Shown here one piece after another: positions 15,183-24,028 of a stretch of DNA of 64,000 bases. The translations under genes were made by a program, and so were the position numbers. The notes below the pieces were generated by a model. The model saw nothing but the letters and a program-made list of their open reading frames with translations. It was not told where the DNA came from and ran no database searches. Position 1 is the stretch's first letter, and every line of letters starts with the position of its first letter. This stretch comes from an uncultured Clostridia bacterium (GTDB lineage Bacteria; Bacillota; Clostridia; Christensenellales; Borkfalkiaceae), in assembly GCA_930989535.1 (NCBI GenBank), contig CAKNLK010000004.1, forward strand, positions 62,001 through 126,000, given 5' to 3'.

Positions 15183-16796
15183 TTGTTAGAACGCTTTCCC
15201 GAAACCTGCTCCATGTACGAAGCAGTCAAGATGAACATATCCGGCAGTACGATTGAGCCGGCGATTGCCTTTTACGGCAAAAATTACACCTTCGCCGAGG
15301 TGTTTGCGCGCATCGATACGCTCGCGGACAACCTCGCGGCGGAGTTTTCGCTCGGCAAGGGAGACGCCGTCACCCTCTGCGTGCCCAATTCCCCCGCGGC
15401 GGTGTTCGCCTTCTACGCGGCGAACAAGCTGGGCGCGGCGGTCAACCTCGTGCACCCCTTTCTGCCGCCCGAAAAGCTGAAGGAGAGCGCGGAAAAATCG
15501 CACAGCAAGCTCATCGTCGTGTACGATTTGTACCCCGCTTCGGGCTTCGAATTCGGCATGCCTGTTTTGGTGAGCGACAGCGCTTTTTACATGGGAGCGG
15601 CGGCGAAATTGTACTACCGTTTCACGCAAAAGCGGAGGGCGAAGGGGATTCCGCTTGAAAAATATCTCAAAAACCGCGGCAATCCGCCCGCGCCGGCGGC
15701 GCAGTTCGGCGCGTTTGAACCGGCCGTATATCTCGCCAGCGGCGGCACTGCGGGCGAGCCGAAGACCATCGCGCACCGCAACGCCGTGTGCAACAATTTA
15801 TGCGCCAAGGCGCAGGAATTTTTGGGCGAACCGTTAGAAAACTACACCGCGCTGTACAACGTTCTGCCCATCTTCCACGGGTACGGGCTGTGCATCAACA
15901 TGCACATGTGCATGATTATGCGCCGCACCAACGTGATGTGCATCAAGTTCGACGCGAAGCGCAGCGCCAGGGCCATCGTCAGGAGCCGCGCGAATATATT
16001 GACGGGCGTTCCCACGATGTATCTGAAACTGCTCGGCGAAGAGGCGTTCACGCGGGGCGATTTGTCCAATCTCAAGGATATCTGGGTGGGCGGCGACAGC
16101 GTTTCGCCCCAGCTGCTCTCCGAATTTAACGCCGTTTTGCAGCGGCAGGGCGCGAGCGCGCGCATCTTCGCGGGCTACGGCCTCACCGAAACGGCGGGCG
16201 TGTGCGTCGTCAATACCCGTTCGAACAACCGCGGCGGCTCGGTCGGCCGCCCGCTCACGGGCACCGAAATAGGCATCTATAAGGACGGCGTGCGGCAGGG
16301 CGCGGGGCAGGTCGGCGAAATTTACCTGCATTCCGAGCAGTTCATGCTCGGCTATCTGGGCGAGGAGCGCGACCCCTTCGTCGAGGCGGACGGCAAAAAA
16401 TGGCTCGTCACGGGCGACTGCGGCTATGTGGATAAAGACGGTTTTCTGTTCTTCAAACAGCGGCTGAAAAACGTTTTAAAGGTGAGCGGCGTGCCCGTAT
16501 ACCCCTCGGAAATCGAGGAGGCGGCGGGGCAGGCGAAGGGCGTGGCAAAGTGCTGCGCCGTGGGCGTGCCCGATTCCGTCAAGGGGCAAATCGTGCGCCT
16601 GTACGTCGAGCCGGAGCCGGGCGCGGACAGGGCGGCGTGCGAGCGGGAAATCATGGAAATCTGCCGCCGCAGGCTCATCGGGTACGCGGTGCCCAGGCAA
16701 ATCGTGTTCCGGGATAAGCTCGCCGTCAGCATTATCGGCAAAATCGACCGCAAAAAGCTGGAAGAGGAAATCGAAAAAGAGGGAGGCGCGCGCTGA
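15183..16796 (+). CDS. AMP-dependent synthetase/ligase (acyl-CoA synthetase-like)
   Basis: The 537-residue enzyme belongs to the ANL superfamily. Visible motifs are the phosphate loop LASGGTAGEPKT, the ATP motif GYGLTETAG, the hinge region TGDCGYVDKDGFLFFKQR and a C-terminal lysine in IGKIDRKKL that would catalyse adenylation. It should activate a carboxylic acid as acyl-AMP and probably transfer it to CoA or a carrier. The start is TTG 15183 after AAAGGTG; ATG 15213 is possible but would drop conserved N-terminal residues. It follows the DUF1624 gene in the same direction, a plausible functional pair. Confidence 0.82.
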   Translation: MLERFPETCSMYEAVKMNISGSTIEPAIAFYGKNYTFAEVFARIDTLADNLAAEFSLGKGDAVTLCVPNSPAAVFAFYAANKLGAAVNLVHPFLPPEKLKESAEKSHSKLIVVYDLYPASGFEFGMPVLVSDSAFYMGAAAKLYYRFTQKRRAKGIPLEKYLKNRGNPPAPAAQFGAFEPAVYLASGGTAGEPKTIAHRNAVCNNLCAKAQEFLGEPLENYTALYNVLPIFHGYGLCINMHMCMIMRRTNVMCIKFDAKRSARAIVRSRANILTGVPTMYLKLLGEEAFTRGDLSNLKDIWVGGDSVSPQLLSEFNAVLQRQGASARIFAGYGLTETAGVCVVNTRSNNRGGSVGRPLTGTEIGIYKDGVRQGAGQVGEIYLHSEQFMLGYLGEERDPFVEADGKKWLVTGDCGYVDKDGFLFFKQRLKNVLKVSGVPVYPSEIEEAAGQAKGVAKCCAVGVPDSVKGQIVRLYVEPEPGADRAACEREIMEICRRRLIGYAVPRQIVFRDKLAVSIIGKIDRKKLEEEIEKEGGAR

Positions 16797-16811
16797 AACG
16801 CCTCCCTCTTT
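16776..16811 (+). terminator. Hairpin over the stop codon of the ligase gene
   Basis: A 13-bp perfect stem (16776-16788 with 16799-16811) encloses the TGA. Only three T end the stem, so termination strength is uncertain. Confidence 0.6.
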
Positions 16812-16875
16812 GCGCAGGCGGCGCAAACTTTGCCCCGTATGGGGCGGTTGTTGCAAAAAAATGTGAAAATTTCAC

Positions 16876-16905
16876 TTGCATTTCATAAAACGTTGGCTGT
16901 ATAAT
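16876..16905 (+). promoter_or_regulatory. Promoter of the two-component operon
   Basis: TTGCAT at 16876-16881 and TATAAT at 16900-16905 with 18-base spacing; the 5' leader is about 80 bases. Confidence 0.8.
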
Positions 16906-16994
16906 AATAATGCGCGTATATAATGATTGTGTATACCGGCGGAGGAAACCTGCTCCGCTTTGCAAGAGAATATCGGAAAAACGGAGGGAAAACT

Positions 16995-17663
16995 ATGCGA
17001 GTTTTAATCGTAGACGATGAGGAAATGATACGCAACGTCCTCAAGGAGTACGTCGAGTTCGAAGGGAACGAGGCGTTCGAGGCAGTGGACGGGATTCAGG
17101 CCGTCAAAATGTGCAAGGAAAACGATTACGACATCATCTTGATGGACGTGATGATGCCCGCGCTCGACGGCTTTTCCGCGGTCAAGGAAATCCGGAAGTT
17201 CAAAGATATCCCCGTCATCATGCTCTCTGCGCGCGGCGAGGAATACGACAAGCTGTTCGGCTTCGAGGTGGGCGCGGACGACTACGTCACCAAGCCCTTT
17301 TCGCCCAAGGAAGTCATGGCGCGCATTTCCGCCGTCACCAAGCGGCACAAAGCGGGCCAGCCCGCTTCGCGCGAGGTGCTCAAATTCGAGGGGCTGGAAA
17401 TCGACATGAAGGGGCGCAACGTGTACGTGGACGGCGAAAAGCTGGAACTCACGCCCAAGGAATATGAGCTTTTGTTCTACCTCGTCAAAAACAACGGCAT
17501 CGCGCTCTCGCGCGAAAAGCTGCTCTCCGACGTGTGGGGGTTCGACTTTTACGGCGACGACCGCACCGTCGATACGCATATCAAGATGCTGCGCAGCAGC
17601 TTGAAGGAATACAGAAAATTTATCGTAACTCTGCGGGGGTTGGGATATAAATTCGAGGCATGA
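16995..17663 (+). CDS. OmpR/PhoB-family response regulator
   Basis: The 222-residue protein has a receiver domain (residues 1-118) with acidic pocket Asp7/Asp8, phosphoacceptor Asp51 in ILMDVMMP, Ser78 and Lys100 in VTKPF, followed by a winged-helix DNA-binding domain (about 130-222) ending in the usual TLRGLGYKFE. The ATG at 16995 follows ACGGAGGG. It overlaps the sensor kinase gene by four bases (ATGA), so both are made together. No neighbouring target gene is obvious, so the stimulus is unknown. Confidence 0.9.
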   Translation: MRVLIVDDEEMIRNVLKEYVEFEGNEAFEAVDGIQAVKMCKENDYDIILMDVMMPALDGFSAVKEIRKFKDIPVIMLSARGEEYDKLFGFEVGADDYVTKPFSPKEVMARISAVTKRHKAGQPASREVLKFEGLEIDMKGRNVYVDGEKLELTPKEYELLFYLVKNNGIALSREKLLSDVWGFDFYGDDRTVDTHIKMLRSSLKEYRKFIVTLRGLGYKFEA

Positions 17664-19129
17664 TGCAGGCAAAAAGGCGTTTTCATAGCATCAATTTCAT
17701 ATTGTGGATGAGCTTTCTGCTCTTTGCGGCGTTCATCATTCTCATAACCTGGGTGTTTCAGTCGACGCTTTTGCAGGTGTTTTTCAATGCGCAGACACAG
17801 CGCGACATTTCCACCGTCGGGCAGGAGATGTACGACGCGCTCAGCCGCCTGCCGCTCACCGAAAACAGCGAGTTGATCGATAAGTATATCCGCCGCCAGC
17901 AGAGCGAAAACCCCGCCGCGCAAATCTTTTTGCTCAACGGGGAGGGCGAACTGCTGTATCCGATGTATACGGAAAAGGAGGAGGAGTACGAACTCTCTTC
18001 GCCTCCCAGCGCCGATATGTTCACGGCGATTCGCAGCGAGCTGGACGAGCATGCCGAGGCGAACGCGCATATCGGCGTGACGGTGCAGAAGGCGGACGGG
18101 AATTTCGTGTTTATGGCGAAGGTCGGTTCCCTCACCGGCACGGTGCTCAACGAATCGAACGACGCCTACCTGTATATCGACTATTCTACCGAAATTGCCG
18201 CGACGGCGATGGGCACCATGCGGATACAGTTGATCATGATTTCGGTTATCGTCATCTTCCTCGCCCTCGTTATCTCGGCGCTCCTGTCGATGAAGCTGAC
18301 AAAGCCGATTACCCAAATCACAAAGGCGGCGCAGCGCATGGCGATGGGGGATTTTTCCGTCAACTTCAAGGGCGAATACTCCTATGCGGAGATGGACGCC
18401 CTCGCCGAAACGCTCGACTACGCGAAGGAGGAAATCGGCAAGTCGGACGAGCTGCAAAAGGAAGTGCTCGCCAACGTCACGCACGATTTAAAGACGCCGC
18501 TGACGATGATAAAGTCGTACGCGTGCATGATTCAGGAGATTTCGGGCGACAACCCCGAAAAGCGCGCCAAGCACACGCAGGTCATCATCGACGAATCCGA
18601 CCGCCTTACATCCCTCGTCAACGACATCCTGAACCTCTCCAAAATCCGTTCGGGCATGGATTCGCTCAAAATCAAAAACTTCAACCTCTCGGAGTTCGTG
18701 CACACGGTGTGCGAGCGGTTCGATTATCTCACCGAAACGCAGGGCTTTACCATCGAGCGCGACATCGAGGACGAGCTGTACACCGAGGCGGATATGGAAA
18801 AAATCGAGCAGGTCGTGTACAATCTCATCGGCAACGCCGTCAACTACACGGGCGAGGACAAGAAAATCAAGGTCGGGCTGAAAAAGGAGAAGGAGGGCGT
18901 GCTGCGCTTCACCGTCACCGATACGGGCAAGGGCATCCCCGCCGACCAAATCGACACCATTTGGGACAGATATTACCGCTCTTCGGAAACGCACAAGCGA
19001 CCGATTAAAGGCACGGGGCTGGGGCTTTCCATCGTCAAAACGATTTTGCAGAAGCACAACTTTTTGTTCGGCGTGGAGAGCGAAGTGGGCAAGGGAAGCA
19101 CCTTCTACGTTCTGTTCCCTGAAAAATAG
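17660..19129 (+). CDS. Sensor histidine kinase
   Basis: The 489-residue kinase has a membrane helix near residues 13-35, an extracellular sensor region of about 150 residues, a second helix near 191-212, a HAMP linker, the H box with His275 in VTHDLKTPLT, and N, G1 and G2 boxes (NLIGNAVNYTG, VTDTGKGIP, KGTGLGLSIVK). It should phosphorylate the response regulator encoded just upstream. The sensor region is acidic and shows no named ligand domain. The start overlaps the regulator stop; a second ATG directly follows the first. Confidence 0.9.
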   Translation: MMQAKRRFHSINFILWMSFLLFAAFIILITWVFQSTLLQVFFNAQTQRDISTVGQEMYDALSRLPLTENSELIDKYIRRQQSENPAAQIFLLNGEGELLYPMYTEKEEEYELSSPPSADMFTAIRSELDEHAEANAHIGVTVQKADGNFVFMAKVGSLTGTVLNESNDAYLYIDYSTEIAATAMGTMRIQLIMISVIVIFLALVISALLSMKLTKPITQITKAAQRMAMGDFSVNFKGEYSYAEMDALAETLDYAKEEIGKSDELQKEVLANVTHDLKTPLTMIKSYACMIQEISGDNPEKRAKHTQVIIDESDRLTSLVNDILNLSKIRSGMDSLKIKNFNLSEFVHTVCERFDYLTETQGFTIERDIEDELYTEADMEKIEQVVYNLIGNAVNYTGEDKKIKVGLKKEKEGVLRFTVTDTGKGIPADQIDTIWDRYYRSSETHKRPIKGTGLGLSIVKTILQKHNFLFGVESEVGKGSTFYVLFPEK

Positions 19130-19230
19130 AGATACCGGAAAAAGATAAACGTGCGCGGAAAATCGTCCCCTTTGCCGCAGTTTGTGGAAGGGGGTCGCGG
19201 AAAGTTTGTGAGAGAAGAAAGGAGGAGTGT

Positions 19231-21180
19231 ATGGCAGACAGCGAGCAGGCAGGGCGGGAAAAGGAATATCTCCGCCTGATTTCGGAAAAGTACCCGACGG
19301 TGCAGGCGGCCGCGACGGAGATGATTAACCTGGAGGCGATATTGCGCCTTCCCAAGGGCACGGAGCATTTTTTGAGCGATTTGCACGGCGAGTACGAGGC
19401 GTTCTGCCATATCATGAACAACTGCTCGGGCGTCATCCGCGAAAAGGTGGAGCGCATGTACGGCAAGTCGATGACCAAGAGCGAGCGCGACGAGTTCTGC
19501 ACTTTTATCTACTATCCCGCGGCGATTATCGAGGAAAAAAAGACGAACGGCGCCGACGACAAGGATTGGTACCGCGTTCAGCTGCATCGCCTCGTCGAGG
19601 TCTGCCGCTCCGTCGCGTCGAAATACACCCGCAGCAAGGTGCGCAAGGCGCTGCCCAAATACTTCGACTATATCATCGACGAACTGATTAACATGGACCG
19701 CGACGATTTCGATAAAGAGGCGTATTACGGCGAAATTTTCACCTCCATCATCGAGCTCGGGCGGGCGGAGCCGTTCGTGTACGCGATGACGGGGCTCATC
19801 AAGCGGCTCGCCGTCGACTCGCTGCACATCGTCGGCGACATTTTCGACCGCGGCGAAAGCCCGGATAAAATCATGGATTTGCTGATTGGGCATCACAATG
19901 CCGACGTGCAGTGGGGCAACCACGATATTCAGTGGATTGGCGCGCACATGGGCAACGAGGCGAATATCTTCGGCGTCGTCGATTTGTCTTTGAAATACAA
20001 CAACGCCGATTTGCTCGAAGAGGGGTACGGCATTTCGCTGCGCAAGCTCATGGTGTACGCGGCCGAGCAGATGGACGACGATCCGCGTTTCTACCCCGTC
20101 GGCGTCAATCCCGGCAAGGCGGGCGAGGACGACCGCCTGACGGCGAAGATGCGCAAAGCCGCGTTTTTGATGCTGCTCAAGGCGGAGGGCGCCATCATCG
20201 GGCGGCGGCCGGAATACGGCATGGAGAGCCGCAATATCCTCAAAAATATCGACTATGCCAAGGGCGAGTTTTGCGGCGCAAAATTGGTTGCGCCTTTCTT
20301 CCCGAATCTCGATACGGGCAATCCTCTCCGCTTTACGCCGGCGGAAAGGGAGGTTGCGGAGGGGTTAAAGCGCTCCTTCCGCTCGAGCGAAAAACTGTCC
20401 CGCCACATCGCCTTTTTGATGAAGCGCGGTTCGGCGTACAAAATCTGCAACAACAATCTCATCTTTCACGGGTGCGTACCCCTCGAATCGGACGGCAGTT
20501 ACATGAATTTCTGCGGGCACGAGGGGCGCGATTTGCTCGACTACTGCGACGCGATGGTGCGCCGCGCGTACGCCGCATTCCGCAAGGGCGGCGAGGACGA
20601 AGAGGCGCTTGACTTCTGCTATTACCTGTGGTGCGGGCGCTGTTCGCCGCTGTACGGGCGGGAAAAACTGACCACATTCGAGCGGCTGTTTATCGCCGAT
20701 TCCGCCTTTCATAAAGAGCAGGACAACAGCTATTACATATACTGCAAGGAAAAGAGCTTCTGCGAGCGGATTCTGCGCGATTTCGGCATTTCGGGCAAGT
20801 ACAGCCACATCGTCAACGGGCACGTGCCCGTGCGCACGAAGCTGGGCGAAAACCCGATTAAGGCGGAAGGGAAGCTGATTGTAATCGACGGCGGGTTCTG
20901 CAAGGCGTATCACGAGCGCACGGGCATCGCCGGGTATACGCTGATTTACAACTCGCACGGCTTGCGGCTGTGCGCGCACGAGCCGTTCGACACCATCGAA
21001 AAGGCAATCGAACAGCGGAGCGATATCCATTCGGAAGTAACCGTCTTTGAAACGCGGCAAAACCGCCTGCTGGTGCGGGATACGGATACGGGCAAGGAGC
21101 TCACCGCGCAGCTGGAGGGGCTGAAATTTTTCATGCGCAGCCTGACCGATAGGGCGGATATCGACGTGCGCACCCTTTAA
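19231..21180 (+). CDS. fbp: Fructose-1,6-bisphosphatase class III
   Basis: The 649-residue protein is the Firmicutes-type FBPase (class III), a metallophosphatase-fold enzyme of gluconeogenesis that converts fructose-1,6-bisphosphate to fructose-6-phosphate. Recognisable segments are RLPKGTEHFLSDLHGEYEAF, IVGDIFDRGESPDKIMD, WGNHDIQWIGAHMG and the late NGHVPVRTKLGENPIKAEGK. The length is normal. The ATG follows AAAGGAGGAG. It is monocistronic by context, with a terminator directly after the stop. A phosphofructokinase gene elsewhere in the window (38.1 kb) may run the opposing glycolytic step. Confidence 0.93.
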   Translation: MADSEQAGREKEYLRLISEKYPTVQAAATEMINLEAILRLPKGTEHFLSDLHGEYEAFCHIMNNCSGVIREKVERMYGKSMTKSERDEFCTFIYYPAAIIEEKKTNGADDKDWYRVQLHRLVEVCRSVASKYTRSKVRKALPKYFDYIIDELINMDRDDFDKEAYYGEIFTSIIELGRAEPFVYAMTGLIKRLAVDSLHIVGDIFDRGESPDKIMDLLIGHHNADVQWGNHDIQWIGAHMGNEANIFGVVDLSLKYNNADLLEEGYGISLRKLMVYAAEQMDDDPRFYPVGVNPGKAGEDDRLTAKMRKAAFLMLLKAEGAIIGRRPEYGMESRNILKNIDYAKGEFCGAKLVAPFFPNLDTGNPLRFTPAEREVAEGLKRSFRSSEKLSRHIAFLMKRGSAYKICNNNLIFHGCVPLESDGSYMNFCGHEGRDLLDYCDAMVRRAYAAFRKGGEDEEALDFCYYLWCGRCSPLYGREKLTTFERLFIADSAFHKEQDNSYYIYCKEKSFCERILRDFGISGKYSHIVNGHVPVRTKLGENPIKAEGKLIVIDGGFCKAYHERTGIAGYTLIYNSHGLRLCAHEPFDTIEKAIEQRSDIHSEVTVFETRQNRLLVRDTDTGKELTAQLEGLKFFMRSLTDRADIDVRTL

Positions 21181-21197
21181 ACAGAATCGAAAAACAG

Positions 21198-21232
21198 AGC
21201 GGGGCATTGCTTTTTTGCAATGCCCCGCTTTT
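21198..21232 (+). terminator. Terminator of fbp
   Basis: A 13-bp stem (21198-21210 with 21217-21229) and T-rich loop are followed by TTTT. Confidence 0.85.
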
Positions 21233-21234
21233 CA

Positions 21235-21357
21235 TCGTCGCCGCTGTGGGCTGCTTTCTCGCACCGCACTTTGTGCGGTGTTCGCTTCCGCGCTCCGCGG
21301 CTCCTTTTCCCCAAAAATCTCGCTCGCATCGCTCCCTGCGATTTTCGGGGGCCCCGT
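21235..21357 (+). repeat. Structured repeat A, copy 1
   Basis: About 120 bases align along their whole length with 21557-21681. A near-identical core (CCCCAAAAATCTCG ... CTGCGATTTT ... GGCCCCG) sits beside a variable hairpin whose arms differ between copies but still pair (here CACCGCAC/GTGCGGTG). The right end abuts a tRNA-Pro 3' fragment. Non-coding; looks like a small mobile or palindromic element. Confidence 0.75.
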
Positions 21358-21365
21358 TATATTAT

Positions 21366-21386
21366 AAGAGGTCGTGGGTTCAGTCC
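21366..21386 (+). other. tRNA-Pro 3'-half fragment
   Basis: Seventeen bases from 21366 to 21382 are identical to the anticodon-stem/variable-arm/T-stem part of the nearby tRNA-Pro, but on the plus strand; the match degrades after a one-base gap. It lies directly right of repeat A copy 1. Confidence 0.65.
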
Positions 21387-21396
21387 GGCGCATAAC

Positions 21397-21429
21397 AAAA
21401 AGACGAAAGGTAAATCCTTTCGTCTTTTT
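21397..21429 (-). terminator. Terminator of the tRNA-Pro transcript
   Basis: A 14-bp perfect stem (21397-21410 with 21416-21429) with a 5-base loop begins two bases after the CCA end and ends in five T on the minus strand. Confidence 0.85.
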
Positions 21430-21430
21430 G

Positions 21431-21507
21431 TGGTCGAGGTGACGGGACTTGAACCCACGACCTCTTGGTCCCTAACCAAGCGCGCTACCAAACTGCGCTA
21501 CACCTCG
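21431..21507 (-). tRNA. tRNA-Pro (anticodon AGG)
   Basis: Read on the minus strand the gene folds as a normal cloverleaf: 7-bp acceptor (CGAGGTG with CACCTCG), 4-bp D stem, anticodon stem CTTGG/CCAAG around loop TTAGGGA, hence anticodon AGG (codon CCU, and others by wobble), 5-base variable loop, T arm with two wobble pairs, discriminator A and an encoded CCA. No intron. A partial second copy lies just upstream on the same strand, interrupted by repeat A. Confidence 0.92.
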
Positions 21508-21539
21508 ATATCTGTATATCCAATTTACCGTCGGCCGTT

Positions 21540-21712
21540 CCACGACCTCTTGGCCCTCGTCGCTGCTCTCGGCCGATTTCTCGCGCTGCCCGATAGGGCA
21601 TCGCTCGCGTTCGCGCTCGGCAGCTCCTCTCCCCAAAAATCTCGTTCGCTTCGCTCTCTGCGATTTTTGAGGGCCCCGATTGCGGCGCGCTGCCAAACTG
21701 CGCTACACCTCG
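21540..21712 (-). pseudogene. Broken second tRNA-Pro copy split by repeat A
   Basis: On the minus strand 21712-21685 repeats the acceptor 5' arm and D arm of tRNA-Pro (28 bases, one mismatch), and 21553-21540 repeats 14 bases of the anticodon 3' stem, variable loop and T stem. Between them lies repeat A copy 2 in place of the anticodon loop. The T loop and 3' acceptor arm are missing, so no tRNA can form. Confidence 0.7.
21557..21681 (+). repeat. Structured repeat A, copy 2
   Basis: This copy aligns with 21235-21357; its variable hairpin is TGCCC/GGGCA. It sits exactly between the two pieces of a broken tRNA-Pro, at the anticodon loop position, and in the opposite orientation to that tRNA. 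Confidence 0.75.
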
Positions 21713-21763
21713 ATACGGCTATTCCGTGCACGGCGATTTATATGCCGCAAAACAGCATAATCT

Positions 21764-21791
21764 ATTATACATGATTTTAAAAAAAAGTAAA
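21764..21791 (-). promoter_or_regulatory. Promoter reading into the tRNA-Pro region
   Basis: On the minus strand TTTACT (21786-21791) and TATAAT (21764-21769) with 16-base spacing. The transcript would cover the broken tRNA, repeat A copy 2 and the intact tRNA-Pro. Confidence 0.65.
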
Positions 21792-21926
21792 ACGATTTCG
21801 GGGGCATTTCGCAAAATTTTATTTTTTCATTCGCCGCCGATGCGGCTTTGTCCGCCGTTTTCCGCGCTCCTAGGGGCGGAAAAGCGAAAAAAAGCGCTCT
21901 GCGCGCCCGCAATTTTGCGGCAACCG

Positions 21927-21954
21927 TTGACACGGCTCCAAAAATGTGTTAACC
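21927..21954 (+). promoter_or_regulatory. Possible promoter of the LacI-type gene
   Basis: TTGACA at 21927-21932 is followed after 16 bases by TTAACC (21949-21954), a weak -10. No clear LacI operator palindrome is seen. Confidence 0.45.
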
Positions 21955-21996
21955 TTAATATGGATTGATAAAAATACTCGAAGGGGCAAAAGGGCC

Positions 21997-22995
21997 ATGG
22001 AAGGAAAGAAAAAGATTACCCTAAAAGACATCGCCGCCAAAACGGGGCTTTCGGTGAATACCGTTTCGCGCGTGCTCAACAAAAAGCCGTACTACACCAA
22101 AGAGGTGGAGGAAAAGGTCACCGCCGCCTGCAAAGAGCTGGGGTATATCGTCGACATGAACGCCTCGGGCTTGCGCAGCGGCTCCACGCATACCATTGCC
22201 ATCATCTTCGACGACCTCATCAACCCGTTTTACTCCTATACGACGGACATCATCTCCAAGCGGTTTGAGGAGGCGGGGTATAATTCCATCATTTTTTCCA
22301 ACAACGGAAAGACGGCGTACGTCGATTACGAGCTCATGCGCAGCGTAATGGCGCGCAAACCGGACGGCATCCTTTCCTTTTTGGAGCCGACCGAGGATAT
22401 GGTCGGGTTTATCAAGGATACGGGGATTCCCTTCGTTATCTTCGGCCGCGACGGCGAGCCGTACGGCATGTGCGGCGTCAATGCGGACGAGGAATACGGC
22501 GGCTACGTCGCGGGGAAACACCTGTTAGACTGCGGCTACCGCAAGCTCGCCTACATCGGCAGCTGGCACGACGTAAAAGTCTGCCTCGACCGCCAGAAGG
22601 GATTCGAGCGCGCCATTGCGGAAAAGGACGTTGCAAGCCTGGAGCGCGTCTTTTACATCCGCGAGCGCGATTTCGGCGAAATGGTCGAGGAGCTCGTCGC
22701 GAGCGGGGCGGACGGCATCTTCTGCTTCAACGACATCATCGCTTTCATCGTCATCGAAGCGCTCGAGGCGCGCGGCATGGAGGCGGGCACCGATTACGGC
22801 ATCGTCGGCTACGACAATATTCAGGAAATGCTCCGCATGCCCCGGCTGATAACCACCGTCGACGTGGGCAGCCGCGATTTGGCGGAGGCGGGCGCGAGCG
22901 CCATGCTCGCTCTGCTGGCAGGGGAGGAGCTGCCTGCCGAGTCCTTCCGCGATACGCATAAATGCTTCCTCGTCAAGGGAAAAACCACCCGGTAA
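21997..22995 (+). CDS. LacI-family transcriptional regulator
   Basis: The 332-residue protein begins with a LacI HTH and hinge (ITLKDIAAKTGLSVNTVSRVLN) and continues into a periplasmic-binding-protein-like sensor domain with the usual FDDLINPFYS, SGADGIFCFNDIIA and GYDNIQEM segments. It should repress genes for use of a sugar or similar ligand, but no transporter or catabolic gene lies beside it, so it is an orphan regulator here. The ATG at 21997 is chosen because the HTH begins directly after it and AAGGGGC lies upstream. Confidence 0.88.
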   Translation: MEGKKKITLKDIAAKTGLSVNTVSRVLNKKPYYTKEVEEKVTAACKELGYIVDMNASGLRSGSTHTIAIIFDDLINPFYSYTTDIISKRFEEAGYNSIIFSNNGKTAYVDYELMRSVMARKPDGILSFLEPTEDMVGFIKDTGIPFVIFGRDGEPYGMCGVNADEEYGGYVAGKHLLDCGYRKLAYIGSWHDVKVCLDRQKGFERAIAEKDVASLERVFYIRERDFGEMVEELVASGADGIFCFNDIIAFIVIEALEARGMEAGTDYGIVGYDNIQEMLRMPRLITTVDVGSRDLAEAGASAMLALLAGEELPAESFRDTHKCFLVKGKTTR

Positions 22996-23007
22996 ACCGA
23001 TGGAAAG

Positions 23008-23033
23008 AGCCGCCCGCTGTTCAGCGGGCGGCT
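23008..23033 (+). terminator. Terminator of the LacI gene
   Basis: An 11-bp stem (23008-23018 with 23023-23033) is followed by TTCGCTTT; it may also serve the convergent DUF1275 gene. Confidence 0.7.
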
Positions 23034-23097
23034 TTCGCTTTGCTGCCGATACGGCTTTCTTTTTAAGCGGGGGTATCGGGGCATAGCGCGCAGGCGC

Positions 23098-23847
23098 TCA
23101 TTCTCCGTCCGCGTGCGGGGAGCGGGGCTTTCTGCCGCGCACGGCATGTACGAGCAGGAGGATGAATACGGGCACCAGCACCGCCGAGCAGAGGAGCACC
23201 GAATAGTTGCCGAGGTATTCGGCGGAAAGGCCGCCCGCGGTGGCGCCGAGCGCAAAACAGAGAATCACGAGCGCGTAGATGCCGCTCTTTTTGAGCTTCG
23301 CCGCATCCCGTTCGCGCACGCCGCCGAACAGGTTGACGGTCACCTGCCGCAGGTTGTTGGTGCAGAAAGTCGTCGCCGCCTTGGCGCCGCGGCACTCGGT
23401 AAAGGTGTTGTATTGCAGAGCGCACAAAAAGGATACCGAAACGTAGGTATACCAGTCGGAGGCTCCCTGCGGGATAAAGGCGAGCGCGGCAAAGGCGCAC
23501 ATCTCCACGGCGGCCGTAAAGAGGGGAAGGCGCAGCCTTTTGAGCAGGACGGGCAGGGCGGCGGAGACGAGGATTCCCGCCAGGTAGGCGAGGATGGAGA
23601 ACAGGTAATGCCCCGCCGCCGGAAAATCGCCCTGCACCAGCCGCAAAACGAGCAGAACGAGGTTGCCCGTCTGCGCGTTGCAGAACACGCCGCCGTGCAA
23701 AAGGTATGTATACGCCTCCAAAAACCCTCCCACAACGGCGAAGGATAGGAACACATACATCGAGTTTTCGGGCGCGGTGCGGGGCGCGGGGGCGGGTGCG
23801 CTACGGGGCGCGGGGCAGCCTTCCGGGGCGGCAAGAATTTTTTCCAT
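23098..23847 (-). CDS. DUF1275 (YoaK-like) membrane protein
   Basis: The 249-residue protein has about six membrane helices and the DUF1275 hallmarks: GGFLEAYTYLLHGGVFCNAQTGNLV near the start (Gly-rich helix followed by QTGN), LQYNTF and the TTFCTNNLRQ segment. The family is related to solute carriers but lacks a proven substrate. An unusual Pro/Ala-rich cytoplasmic N-terminus of about 28 residues precedes the first helix; a later Met at about residue 31 would remove it. The start follows AAAGGAAA. It is transcribed away from the marR operon from its own promoter. Confidence 0.8.
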   Translation of the reverse strand: MEKILAAPEGCPAPRSAPAPAPRTAPENSMYVFLSFAVVGGFLEAYTYLLHGGVFCNAQTGNLVLLVLRLVQGDFPAAGHYLFSILAYLAGILVSAALPVLLKRLRLPLFTAAVEMCAFAALAFIPQGASDWYTYVSVSFLCALQYNTFTECRGAKAATTFCTNNLRQVTVNLFGGVRERDAAKLKKSGIYALVILCFALGATAGGLSAEYLGNYSVLLCSAVLVPVFILLLVHAVRGRKPRSPHADGE

Positions 23848-23897
23848 AACAAACGTTTCCTTTGGTAATGCGTGGGCGCGTCGGGCGCGCGGATTCT

Positions 23898-23926
23898 ATT
23901 GTAGACTCTTTGGCCCCGAATGTCAA
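23898..23926 (-). promoter_or_regulatory. Promoter of the DUF1275 gene
   Basis: On the minus strand TTGACA (23921-23926) and TACAAT (23898-23903) with 17-base spacing. Confidence 0.85.
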
Positions 23927-24028
23927 CGCCGCGGCGCCGAAAGTTCGGCGGCGGACTATAAATAATAGTTATGCAAAGAGTTCCTGCATATTTTCACAAA
24001 ATTGTTGGAAAATACGGCTGTGATTCCG

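Noticed and set aside
21540-21712. Group I intron in a tRNA gene
   Set aside because: The insert is only about 125 bases, lacks a group I core, and the 3' part of the tRNA is incomplete, so splicing could not restore a tRNA.
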